Assembly: GCA_947572385.1 (NCBI GenBank)
Contig: CANPBX010000020.1
Span: forward strand, 1 to 38,605
DNA length: 38,605 bases
Origin: an uncultured Clostridia bacterium
Lineage (GTDB): Bacteria > Bacillota > Clostridia > Oscillospirales > Acutalibacteraceae
Reading direction: 5' to 3'
Position 1 is the stretch's first letter; each line of letters begins with the position of its first letter. Below, piece by piece: positions 16,084 through 24,197 of the stretch. A program made the translations under genes and the position numbers. Under the pieces are notes generated by a model. It did no database searches. It worked only from the letters and a program-made list of their open reading frames with translations, and had not been told where the DNA came from.

Positions 16084-16919
16084 CTATTTCCCGCGCTTTC
16101 TGAACAGTATGAAGGACGCCGCCCCTATCACCAGCGCACCGCCGCCTATATAGAACAGGGTGGTGCCCATGCCGCCGGTGGATGGTAGGAGTGTGCCGGA
16201 TCTGGTATTACCTATTCCGGTTGAGATCAAAAGCTGATCCCACCCTGAACCCCAAAGGCTCTCGCCACTTTTTATAACAGTAGGTTCCCCACCGTCTATT
16301 CTATAGCTGAATTCCTTGATCTCCTTGATCACAGTTTCCATCTTATTGTCAGGCTTAGGCACCTCAACTTTCGTTTCCTTTGTTCCAGACACGAAAATTT
16401 CTATTTCGATGGGTTCCTTTTTTCTAGCATATCCCTCTGGCGCCTTTATTTCATATAACTTGTAAGTACCTATAGCTATTCCCTCAAAATGAGTTCTCGC
16501 TTTTGACTCTTTGTTAGTTGTAGTTCTTACCATAGCGCCCCAGTCAATGCCCTTAGGGACGACGAAGTCACCTGTCTCTGGATCGAACTCTGTTTCGATC
16601 CACTGAACTCCATCCCCAGCATGGTTACTATTATCAGACTTTCGGTCACAGCAATAGAAACACCCTTTATCATTTTGCAGTACAAACTCAGCGCCGAGCA
16701 GGGGTCTGCTCTGATCTGCACTGTCATATTTATCTATGATTATTGTAAAGTCAAATACAAACATAACATCTGACTCAGGGGGATTATTACCATACCAATA
16801 GGTCACTCTATTATATTCTTCGGGCATCTGTATTGCCCTATTTATAACTGTAGCGGAATAATTTAGTTTAAGGGTCTTACCTGCGTGGCGCTTCAAAAAA
16901 CTAGCCGCAGAAACTGTGT
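16084..16919 (-). pseudogene. C-terminal half of frameshifted LPXTG pilin-like protein
   Basis: The open frame covers 16084-17109, but only the part after about 16919 looks like protein; upstream residues in this frame are antisense-like filler. Real sequence begins near NTVSAASFLKRHAGKTL, a typical end of a pilin domain. A Cna-B-like domain follows (IIIDKYDSADQSRPLLGAEF, with the isopeptide-type Lys, then GIAIGTYKLYEIKAPEGY with the paired Glu). The sorting signal is LPSTGG, followed by a hydrophobic segment (TTLFYIGGGALVIGAASF) and the basic tail RKRGK. It continues the 282-residue frame at 16901-17749 in another phase. No start or ribosome site is visible for this half. Either a recent mutation, a sequencing error, or recoding would explain it. 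Confidence 0.8.
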
Positions 16920-17749
16920 TCTCCGGTCTTATCACCAAATTTAACTGCAAAATGTTTAGCGTTGTCATATTCGACAATAATTGATTCATCATCCGTATCA
17001 TTAAATTGACCGAATTTCCTCGCATTACCCGATGCGGCGGGATCTGCAGCAAGATCAACTTCTTTATCATCAAGGGTAGCCTTGACATTCCTGTTCTGCA
17101 CAAATCCATCCGAAACCTGGTCTTCGATACTGAAGTTATACCATCCGGAATATGGATCCTTATTTAGTTCCTCCAGAGAAGGTAAAACCACCTCAACCTC
17201 AAATTCGACCACGTCGCCATCATCAACTGTGGTCCAATCCACCAAATCACCGTTTGCCAGTTTGATTTTTTTAACGATATTCGGGTCCTCCGGCGGTGTA
17301 TCCCGCTTCATCTCAAGCACCATTGTCTCCGCGTTCAGCTCAAAAAGTCCGCTCATGCCGTTGCCGTAATCTACGAGGTAGTAGCCATATTGAACATTCG
17401 CAAACTCAGCTTTTCCTTCAGAACCACTTGCTGTGTGATTAGCGCTTTTTTCCTCGGATGCCTTAAGCAGCTTGCTCGCTGTATCAACTACATTTGCTTC
17501 TGTAATTTCAGTACCATCATATAAAACCTTCACACCGTCAAATGCCAGATCCCATCCATCAACGGGCAAATACCGGTCGCCCTTCTTACTCGCCAGCAGA
17601 TATAGCTTGTATGTATCACCATCCCTTGCATTCTCGATCGTAACCGTCCCGGTCTGCGCACCGTATTCCTCCGCAAACGCCGGCACACATAACCCCATAA
17701 TTGATCCCAATGCCAACAGTACTGCCAAAAGCCTACTCAAACTCCTCAT
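16901..17749 (-). CDS. N-terminal half of LPXTG pilin-like surface protein (frameshifted)
   Basis: A 282-residue frame with a signal peptide (MRSLSRLLAVLLALGSI then PAFA, cleavage before EEYG). Next comes a Spa-type pilin D1-like domain (TVTIENARDGDTYKLYLLAS, QYGYYLVDYGNGMSGLF) and the start of a second domain (VKKIKLANGDLVDWTTVDDGDVVEFEVEV). The frame ends at TAG 16901-16903 just after KFGDKTGEHSFCG. The next phase carries on with the expected residues, so a single extra base or two missing bases near 16915-16925 split one 550-residue protein. No YPK pilin motif or sortase gene is seen in the window. The region is visibly more AT-rich than its neighbours, as expected of a variable or acquired surface locus. 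Confidence 0.8.
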   Translation of the reverse strand: MRSLSRLLAVLLALGSIMGLCVPAFAEEYGAQTGTVTIENARDGDTYKLYLLASKKGDRYLPVDGWDLAFDGVKVLYDGTEITEANVVDTASKLLKASEEKSANHTASGSEGKAEFANVQYGYYLVDYGNGMSGLFELNAETMVLEMKRDTPPEDPNIVKKIKLANGDLVDWTTVDDGDVVEFEVEVVLPSLEELNKDPYSGWYNFSIEDQVSDGFVQNRNVKATLDDKEVDLAADPAASGNARKFGQFNDTDDESIIVEYDNAKHFAVKFGDKTGEHSFCG

Positions 17750-17782
17750 GTCAAATCCCCCTTAATTTTGTCTATGATATCC

Positions 17783-19117
17783 TCAGCCCTGCCTCTTCCT
17801 CCGCCGGCAGCAGAGAAAGCCTCCTGCCCCGGCCAGCAGCGCGGCAGCGCAATACAGCCCCGACAGCGAGCCTCCTGTCTTTGGCATACGGTATTCCGGC
17901 AGGCTTTTCACCGTAAGCACAACATCTCCGCCGTCCCTCGGAGCACCAGCGCTCACCAGCCTATACCGGTCGCTGTGCTCCGCAGGGCGGCCCTCCCCGT
18001 CAAAGAAGGAAACATCCCCTTCCGGATATATTCTAAACCGCACGCTCTCCTCAAGGGGCATAAACCCCGGAAAGCTGTCAGTTTCTGTCAATATGTACAG
18101 CTTCCCATATTCTATGGCCCCGATATCGGCTTCTCCGTTTTTATTTGTGAAAACAGTCCGCTCCTGACCCGCCAGTCCTACGCTTAGCTGTGCCCCGGGC
18201 AAGGCCCTCCCGTCTGTATTCACCTTCCGTATCTTCAGGCCCCTGCTGCTCTCATACTCGCTGCTAAAGCTCACCGAGGCAGTGTCGTTGTCGACCAGCA
18301 TCACCTCCGCGCTGGCAGAGCCCGCGTCCTTTTCACTGACCCTGCCTACATAGCTTGTCCTGCGGTATCCGCCGATATCTGCGGCACTTGTGTCCTCAGT
18401 GACAGTGTAGGCATTCCCTGCGCGGCTTTCGGCTGGCACGTCCATATACCATATCCCCTGCCACTCCTTCTCGCTCACCAGGGCGCCGGTAAACTCCCCG
18501 CCTGTGACCTCCCTCTCCTGACCTTCGGCCCCTGCAACAGTAAACTTCACGCTCTCCAGCACCGCGTCCATATCCTGCACGCCGCTGATAGTCTCTTTTA
18601 TCTCCAGCCGGGCAAAACCCTCCTGCAGCTCGGGAAGCTCCGCAGCGTCCGGGGCAGGGGTGAAAACCGCCTCGCTCTTTCCCACTATCAAAAGCCTTGC
18701 GGAGTCTCCTATGGAAAAAGACCAGCCGCCGTCCACATTCTGTTTGACAGGCACCTCCCGGGGCTCTCCGGCTGAAAATATTATTACTCTCGGGGTAACA
18801 TCAGGTTGCTTTGGGGTTATGTCCACCTCCACAGGTCTGTCCAGCGTTACTTCCTCTCCGGTAGTCCTATCCACAAGGCAGTAGTCAATGAGCTTTGCAT
18901 AGCTCCACTGTTCGTCTTTGCCCAGGCTCTCTTTGGCGCTGCTGTAAGCTCTGTCATACTCTACGCCGGTTATCCTCTCTGTCCTCACCTCGACCCTCCC
19001 GGGGCCGTCTGCTGCCCGGGCAGCCGGACTGCCGCCGAGGATAAGCCAGAAGGCGATACAAAGGGCTATAAGAAACCCAGCGAAGATCTGGAATGTCTCT
19101 GCTACAGTTTCCCGCAT
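17783..19117 (-). CDS. Sortase-anchored surface protein with MPKTGG signal
   Basis: A 444-residue protein. The N-terminal hydrophobic segment (FAGFLIALCIAFWLIL) and ARA-A form a signal peptide. The body contains beta-rich repeats: an SpaA/Cna-B-like domain near residues 300-375 (GLKIRKVNTDGRALPGAQLS, GAIEYGKLYILTETDSFPG). The C-terminus has MPKTGG, a hydrophobic segment and the tail CCRRRKRQG, a sortase sorting signal. The start at 19117 is chosen because it gives a clean signal peptide and has GGGGGTGG upstream; a longer frame to 19183 has none. It precedes the pilin-like gene by 33 bp, so the two are probably one transcript, resembling a minor/major pilin pair. No dedicated sortase gene is adjacent. 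Confidence 0.8.
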   Translation of the reverse strand: MRETVAETFQIFAGFLIALCIAFWLILGGSPAARAADGPGRVEVRTERITGVEYDRAYSSAKESLGKDEQWSYAKLIDYCLVDRTTGEEVTLDRPVEVDITPKQPDVTPRVIIFSAGEPREVPVKQNVDGGWSFSIGDSARLLIVGKSEAVFTPAPDAAELPELQEGFARLEIKETISGVQDMDAVLESVKFTVAGAEGQEREVTGGEFTGALVSEKEWQGIWYMDVPAESRAGNAYTVTEDTSAADIGGYRRTSYVGRVSEKDAGSASAEVMLVDNDTASVSFSSEYESSRGLKIRKVNTDGRALPGAQLSVGLAGQERTVFTNKNGEADIGAIEYGKLYILTETDSFPGFMPLEESVRFRIYPEGDVSFFDGEGRPAEHSDRYRLVSAGAPRDGGDVVLTVKSLPEYRMPKTGGSLSGLYCAAALLAGAGGFLCCRRRKRQG

Positions 19118-19355
19118 GCCGCACCACCCCCAAAAATGAAAATACCTTGCTAAATATCTATACACACATAATAATTCATGCACATTATAAAGAACATATG
19201 ATTTTACATCCTCCTATATAAATTAACATTTCTTTTGATGAAAAACAATACTATGTAAGAACTAAGCGAAAATTTTTTCAAAAATCGCCGCGTTTCGTTG
19301 AATGGTTCTTTCAAATCATTGAGCTGGCGAAAAAGTATAGTTTTTGGCAGTGGGT
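19118..19355. other. AT-rich intergenic region between recombinase and surface protein genes
   Basis: About 240 bases of low-GC sequence. On the minus strand AGGAGG (19216-19211) is followed 12 nt later by a 15-codon frame (ATG at 19198, stop before 19155) that may be a leader peptide or chance. A TATAAT lies at 19189-19184 without a good -35 box. I found no clear inverted repeats that would mark an invertible promoter. Confidence 0.35.
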
Positions 19356-20018
<663 letters not shown>

Positions 20019-20108
20019 TTATTTTAAGAAAGTCCATTTTGATACATAATGATATCATCGTTTTGTTATTTTCCTGCACCTACTGGGCTTTTAATTTCAT
20101 CCGGACTG

Positions 20109-20117
20109 TGGTATAAT
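20109..20117 (+). promoter_or_regulatory. Extended -10 promoter of yaaA-bcp
   Basis: TGGTATAAT at 20109-20117 is an extended -10 element (TG-n-TATAAT). The -35 region (TTTTAA) is poor, as is usual for this promoter type. It lies 26 bp before the yaaA start. Confidence 0.6.
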
Positions 20118-20142
20118 CTACAAAAACGGAGTGTTGCTCTCA

Positions 20143-20889
20143 ATGAAGATCATCATTTCCCCCGCCAAGAAAATGAACGTGGACACGGACAGCCTGCCTG
20201 CTGATAGCCTGCCCCAGTTCCTGCCCCAAACCGAACGCCTGCTGGCAGCCCTTTGCTCCATGACGCCCCAGGAGCTCCAGGCTCTCTGGAAGTGCAGCGA
20301 CAGCATTGCCGAACTGAATATAGCGCGCCTGAAAAGCATGGACCTGAGGCGGGGCCTGACCCCGGCTGTCCTGTCCTATGAGGGTATACAGTACCGCTAC
20401 ATGGCCCCCGGTGTGATGAGCTCCCGGCAACACCAGTACCTGCGGGACCATCTCAGGATACTTTCAGGTTTTTACGGGCTGCTGCGCCCCTTTGACGGCG
20501 TTGCCCCATACCGGCTGGAAATGCAGGCAAAGCTTGCGGTCGACGGCGCCAAGGACCTCTATGCTTTCTGGGGCGGCCTTTTGGCGGAGCAGCTTGCCAA
20601 GGAGGCCGGCTCGGTGCTGAACCTTGCGTCCAAGGAGTACAGCCGGGCGGTCACGGCCCACCTTCCCGAGGGTACGGTTTTGACCTGCGTATTCGGCGAT
20701 TCCGTGGGAGGGAAGGTCGTGGAGAAGGGCACAATGTGTAAGATGGCCCGGGGGCAGATGGTTCGATGGCTGGCTGAAAACGAAATCGACAGCCCGGGAG
20801 ATATCGCCTCGTTTTCTGACCTTGGCTATAAATTTGACCCAAAGCTGTCAAATAATGATCTATATGTATTTATCAAAGGAGGAAATTGA
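20143..20889 (+). CDS. yaaA: Peroxide stress protein YaaA (UPF0246)
   Basis: A 248-residue cytosolic protein opening with MKIIISPAKKMN, the family's signature start, and containing YRYMAPGVMSSRQHQYLRDHL, LSGFYGLLRPFDGVAPYRLEM (conserved) and NLASKEYSRAV. In E. coli YaaA lowers free iron and limits Fenton damage under hydrogen peroxide. The start at 20143 is chosen for this conserved N-terminus with GGAGTG upstream; the frame begins at 20131. The following peroxiredoxin gene begins one nucleotide after the stop, with its ribosome site inside yaaA, so they are translationally coupled. Confidence 0.95.
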   Translation: MKIIISPAKKMNVDTDSLPADSLPQFLPQTERLLAALCSMTPQELQALWKCSDSIAELNIARLKSMDLRRGLTPAVLSYEGIQYRYMAPGVMSSRQHQYLRDHLRILSGFYGLLRPFDGVAPYRLEMQAKLAVDGAKDLYAFWGGLLAEQLAKEAGSVLNLASKEYSRAVTAHLPEGTVLTCVFGDSVGGKVVEKGTMCKMARGQMVRWLAENEIDSPGDIASFSDLGYKFDPKLSNNDLYVFIKGGN

Positions 20890-20890
20890 A

Positions 20891-21346
20891 ATGCTGGAAG
20901 TTGGAATGAAGGCCCCGGAGTTTACTCTGCCGGACAAGGACGGCAATATGGTCTCGCTGAAAGATTTTCTTGGAAAAAAGGTGGTGCTCTATTTCTATCC
21001 CAGAGACAACACCCCCGGCTGCACCAGGCAGGCCTGCGCCTTCGCGGGGGCCTATGAGGAATTCAGGAGGCTGGGCGCTGTGGTGATTGGAGTGAGCAAG
21101 GATCCAGTTGCCTCCCACCAGAAATTCGCTGAGAAAAACAGCCTGCCCTTTATCCTGCTCTCAGACCCGGAACGCTCCGCTATCGAGGCCTACGGCGTGT
21201 GGCAGGAGAAGAAGAACTACGGCAAGGTGAGCATGGGCGTGGTGCGCTCTACCTTTGTTATAGACGAGAGCGGAGTTATCGAAAAGGTCATGCCTAAGGT
21301 AAAGCCGGACACCAACGCCATGGAGATCCTGGAGTATTTAAAATGA
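20891..21346 (+). CDS. bcp: Thioredoxin-dependent peroxiredoxin, Bcp/PrxQ type
   Basis: A 151-residue peroxiredoxin that reduces hydrogen and organic peroxides with thioredoxin. The active site is NTPGCTRQAC with the peroxidatic cysteine C44 and the resolving cysteine C49, the five-residue spacing of the PrxQ/Bcp atypical two-cysteine subfamily. Other motifs are FYPRDNTPG, GVSKDPVASHQKFAEK and VRSTFVIDESG. The start at 20891 follows AAAGGAGG (20876-20883). It shares a transcript with yaaA, making a small oxidative-stress unit, and is followed by a strong terminator. Confidence 0.96.
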   Translation: MLEVGMKAPEFTLPDKDGNMVSLKDFLGKKVVLYFYPRDNTPGCTRQACAFAGAYEEFRRLGAVVIGVSKDPVASHQKFAEKNSLPFILLSDPERSAIEAYGVWQEKKNYGKVSMGVVRSTFVIDESGVIEKVMPKVKPDTNAMEILEYLK

Positions 21347-21380
21347 GCTTTGCCTGAACTCCCTGTGGTCTCCGGACAGA

Positions 21381-21425
21381 AAGAGCTCCCCGGAAACCGT
21401 ATAGTTTCCGGGGAGCTCTTTTCTC
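21381..21425. terminator. Bidirectional terminator, 17-bp perfect stem
   Basis: AAGAGCTCCCCGGAAAC (21381-21397) and its reverse complement (21404-21420) with the loop CGTATA. T-rich on the plus side and A-rich on the other, it serves bcp (+) and the convergent gene at 21432 (-). Confidence 0.9.
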
Positions 21426-21431
21426 AGGCCC

Positions 21432-22286
21432 TTACTTTCCAAAGGCCGCCTGTTCTTCATTTGGGCTGCCGCGCTTCTCCAAATCCGGGAAGCGGTGCTC
21501 TATAGCGGCGAGGGATATTTCAATATCCTCCTCGGCTTCGTCTGGTGTGAAGGCGCCTACCGTCACCATGTCCCGGGGCCTTATGGCGTTCCAGGAGAAG
21601 GTGAGCCCCACATAGGGGGAGCAGCGGCCTGCAGCCATGGACTTGATGGTCATAACGGGCTTTTGGGCGTTATTGATGATCGAGGCCACGGTCTCTATCT
21701 CCACCTGCATCAGGAAGCCCATGCAGTTGAATATCTGGATATAGGTCTGCACGTCATTGCCGTTCCGGTCGGAGTAGACCACCAGCTCCGGCATATGGGC
21801 CGAGAGTCCGGGAACCATGCCCGCGTCACGTATCATCCTTGTATAGTCGTCCAGCCGGACGATCTGCCCCAGATTCTTGTTTACAAGCTGCTCCGCCGCG
21901 GAGTGGTGTATCAGGCAGAGCTTCGCCCCGCGCTTCGCGGAATCCTTCACCAGCCGCTCTGACTTCCTCCTGGCCTCCGCCGAATCCGACACGTCCAGCG
22001 TGGGCGTGTCGATCATGACGATCTCCTGCCCCATATGCTGCTCTGTCTCCTTAACAGCCCGGGTGAGCTCCGGCGACGACCCGAAGGGAGCCATGATGCT
22101 GTCCACCCCATGGCGCAGATAGGTCTCCAGAATTGGCTTGAATGCCTGGGCGCTGTCATACCGCCGCTTTATCATCTCATCTGCGGAGCTGCTGGTATGG
22201 CTCCAGCCCAGCAGCCAGTTTGTGCCGATAAGCATGCGGGATAATGATATGTTCTCGACCTGTGTGCGGGGAAATTTCTTGTCCAT
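21432..22286 (-). CDS. Conserved hypothetical protein, probable TIM-barrel enzyme
   Basis: A 284-residue cytosolic protein that I cannot name. The start at 22286 follows GGGAGGG; the frame extends 24 codons upstream over the promoter. Visible features suggesting a barrel fold with alternating strands: MLIGTNWLLGWSH, VDSIMAPFGSS, EIVMIDTPTLD, KLCLIHHSAAEQLV, VPGLSAHMPELVVYSD, MQVEIETVASIINNAQKPVMTIKSMAAGR, and a C-terminal FTPDEAEEDI resembling aldo/keto reductase ends. No signal peptide. Neighbours (Bcp, nitroreductase) give no firm functional clue. Confidence 0.75.
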   Translation of the reverse strand: MDKKFPRTQVENISLSRMLIGTNWLLGWSHTSSSADEMIKRRYDSAQAFKPILETYLRHGVDSIMAPFGSSPELTRAVKETEQHMGQEIVMIDTPTLDVSDSAEARRKSERLVKDSAKRGAKLCLIHHSAAEQLVNKNLGQIVRLDDYTRMIRDAGMVPGLSAHMPELVVYSDRNGNDVQTYIQIFNCMGFLMQVEIETVASIINNAQKPVMTIKSMAAGRCSPYVGLTFSWNAIRPRDMVTVGAFTPDEAEEDIEISLAAIEHRFPDLEKRGSPNEEQAAFGK

Positions 22287-22314
22287 ATAGTTTGCTCCCT
22301 CCCGAGTTTTGTCC

Positions 22315-22343
22315 ATTATACCAGAAGCATGGGAGAAAAGCAA
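22315..22343 (-). promoter_or_regulatory. Promoter of the conserved hypothetical gene
   Basis: On the minus strand TTGCTT (22343-22338), 17 bp, then TATAAT (22320-22315) preceded by TGG (extended -10). It ends 28 bp before the gene at 22286. Confidence 0.7.
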
Positions 22344-22391
22344 TAAATTTATGGCCAAGCTATTTTATACTTTAAAAAGGAGTGTTTCTAC

Positions 22392-22919
22392 ATGAATATA
22401 ATTGACGGTATTTTCAGCAGGCGCAGCGTGCGCAAGTTTACCTCCCGGCCCATCAGCGACAGCGACCTGCACACTATACTGGCTGCCGGCATGTCCGGCC
22501 CCAGCGCTGTAAACGCCCGCCCCTGGAGCTTCATCGTGGTGCGCGACCGAGACAGGCTCTGCCAGATGGCCGACGGCAACGGCTCAGCCGCCCAGCCCAT
22601 AAAGGGCGCCGCCCTGGGCATTATGGTTCTGGGCGATATGTCCCGCACCTTCGAGCGCGCCCCGGACTACTGGGTAATAGACGGCTCCATCGCCGCGCAG
22701 AACATGGTACTTGCCGCCCACGGCCTCGGCATAGGCTCGGTCTGGCTGGGCACCTGGCCCCAAAAGGAGAAGATGGACGCCCAGCGCAAGATTTTTTGCC
22801 TGCCGGAGAGCGCTGTGCCCCATTCCATAATTGCCTTTGGATATGCGGAAGAGTCCCAGCGGGAGCTGCCTGCCAAAGGGGGATATGAGGAGGAGCGGGT
22901 GCATTTTGAGAGGTGGTGA
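22392..22919 (+). CDS. Nitroreductase family protein
   Basis: A 175-residue FMN-dependent oxidoreductase of the nitroreductase family, near the usual minimum length. The FMN-binding start reads IFSRRSVRKFTSRPIS; GPSAVNARPWSFIVV is the second conserved block, and AAHGLGIGSVWLGTWP the third. The ATG at 22392 follows AAAAAGGAG. It is divergent from the hypothetical gene at 22286. The substrate (nitro compound, quinone or flavin) cannot be told from sequence. Confidence 0.93.
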   Translation: MNIIDGIFSRRSVRKFTSRPISDSDLHTILAAGMSGPSAVNARPWSFIVVRDRDRLCQMADGNGSAAQPIKGAALGIMVLGDMSRTFERAPDYWVIDGSIAAQNMVLAAHGLGIGSVWLGTWPQKEKMDAQRKIFCLPESAVPHSIIAFGYAEESQRELPAKGGYEEERVHFERW

Positions 22920-23024
22920 GGGTCTTTGGCAAGCTTATGCCCGATGGCTGTCAGTCTGTCGCCTGTCACAAATTGCATACCGGCCTGCTGTTTATAAATG
23001 TTCCCCTCTCTATGACCGTACGTC

Positions 23025-23978
23025 TCAGCAGATCTTATTCAGCACCTTTCCCTCAAGCCAAGCCTTCAGATTGCCAAATACGATCTGCGCACGGCGCTCC
23101 AGCGCCTCAACGGTGGCGAAGGCCGCATGGGGGGTCAAGAGGGTGTTGGGCGCTTTTACCAGGGGGTGGTCCTCGGGAATGGGCGGCTCGGTCTCAAAAA
23201 CATCCACCCCCGCCCCAGACAGCCTGCCGTCCTGCAGGGCTTCGGCTAAGGCCTCGCTGTCGACTATGGGCCCCCGGGCGGTGTTGATCAGCATGGCTCC
23301 CGGCTTCATCCTGCCTATCATTTCCCGGTCTATCATTCCGTTTGTAGAGTCATTCTGCGGCACGTGCAGGGTGATGATATCGCTCACGGACATCACCTCC
23401 TCAAGGGACGCAAAGCGCACCCCGAGGGCCTCCAGCTCCGGCTTCACTGTACGGCTGAAGGCCGTCACCCTCATGCCAAAGGCCAGAGCTATGCGTATTA
23501 CTGCGGAGCCTATTTTGCCCGTTCCGACCACTCCAAGGGTTTTTCCAAACAGCTCGGTACCCACCAGACCCTCCTTTGTACCGGCCCTGCGCACTGCCTG
23601 ATCACATGGAACAATATTTCTCGACAGTCCCAGCATAAGTCCGAAGGCCAGCTCAGCCACTGCCACGTCCGAATACCCTGATGCGTTCGACACGGAGATC
23701 CCCTTTTCCCTGCAAGCTGCGATGTCAACATGGTCAACCCCGGTAAACGCGATATCAATGTACTTTAGATCCTTGCCGGCCTCTACTGCCTCCCTTGGGA
23801 ACGGCAGATTCGCCACCATTACCGCGTCTGCCTCCTCTACCCGGGCGCAGAGCTCCGCCGTATTTTTCGGACGCTCCCCATAGGAGATAAATTCATGGCC
23901 CAGCCCGCGTATCTCCTCTGCGTACCTCTCAAGCAGCCCGGCACTGATGCCCATGGGCTCCACCAATACGATCTTCAT
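23025..23978 (-). CDS. D-isomer-specific 2-hydroxyacid dehydrogenase
   Basis: A 317-residue NAD(P)-dependent dehydrogenase. The Rossmann motif is LGVVGTGKIGSAVIRIA near residue 145. Catalytic residues appear as NTARGPIVDSEAL (Arg), then DVFETEPP (Glu) and TPHAAFAT (His). The N-terminal part (MKIVLVEPMGIS) is the substrate domain. The start at 23978 follows AGGAGGG. It is divergent from glycerate 2-kinase, so hydroxypyruvate/glycerate reduction or oxidation is the likeliest job (inference); D-lactate or phosphoglycerate dehydrogenase activity is less likely given the length and context. Confidence 0.93.
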   Translation of the reverse strand: MKIVLVEPMGISAGLLERYAEEIRGLGHEFISYGERPKNTAELCARVEEADAVMVANLPFPREAVEAGKDLKYIDIAFTGVDHVDIAACREKGISVSNASGYSDVAVAELAFGLMLGLSRNIVPCDQAVRRAGTKEGLVGTELFGKTLGVVGTGKIGSAVIRIALAFGMRVTAFSRTVKPELEALGVRFASLEEVMSVSDIITLHVPQNDSTNGMIDREMIGRMKPGAMLINTARGPIVDSEALAEALQDGRLSGAGVDVFETEPPIPEDHPLVKAPNTLLTPHAAFATVEALERRAQIVFGNLKAWLEGKVLNKIC

Positions 23979-24047
23979 ATCAATCCCTCCTGTTAAATTT
24001 ACAGATTTGACCATATTGCAAATCCAATGACGGCTTCTCTCTATAGA

Positions 24048-24076
24048 ATTATAGTATAGCTCCCTCGTTATGTCAA
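24048..24076 (-). promoter_or_regulatory. Promoter of the 2-hydroxyacid dehydrogenase
   Basis: Minus strand TTGACA (24076-24071), 17 bp, TATAAT (24053-24048): a perfect consensus, about 70 bp upstream of the start. Confidence 0.85.
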
Positions 24077-24104
24077 CTCTCTTGACCTTGGCTGCCCCTG
24101 CCAT

Positions 24105-24134
24105 TTGACAATAGAAAACAATATATGATAAGAT
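24105..24134 (+). promoter_or_regulatory. Promoter of glycerate 2-kinase
   Basis: TTGACA at 24105-24110 and TAAGAT at 24129-24134 with an 18-bp spacer. It faces away from the dehydrogenase promoter; the two -35 boxes are 28 bp apart, so one regulator could control both. Confidence 0.6.
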
Positions 24135-24197
24135 GAAAATAATACCGGCATTGCTGCGGGCTCACGCCGGTCTTCACTTTTAGCGGAGGTGTGCATA

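Noticed and set aside
16895-16900. Slippage on the run of six A as cause of the pilin frameshift
   Set aside because: The stop codon at 16901-16903 comes before this run in reading order, so slipping there cannot rescue the frame.
19118-19355. Invertible promoter between recombinase and surface-protein genes
   Set aside because: No paired inverted repeats of useful length were found by eye; only short 4-5 bp matches.
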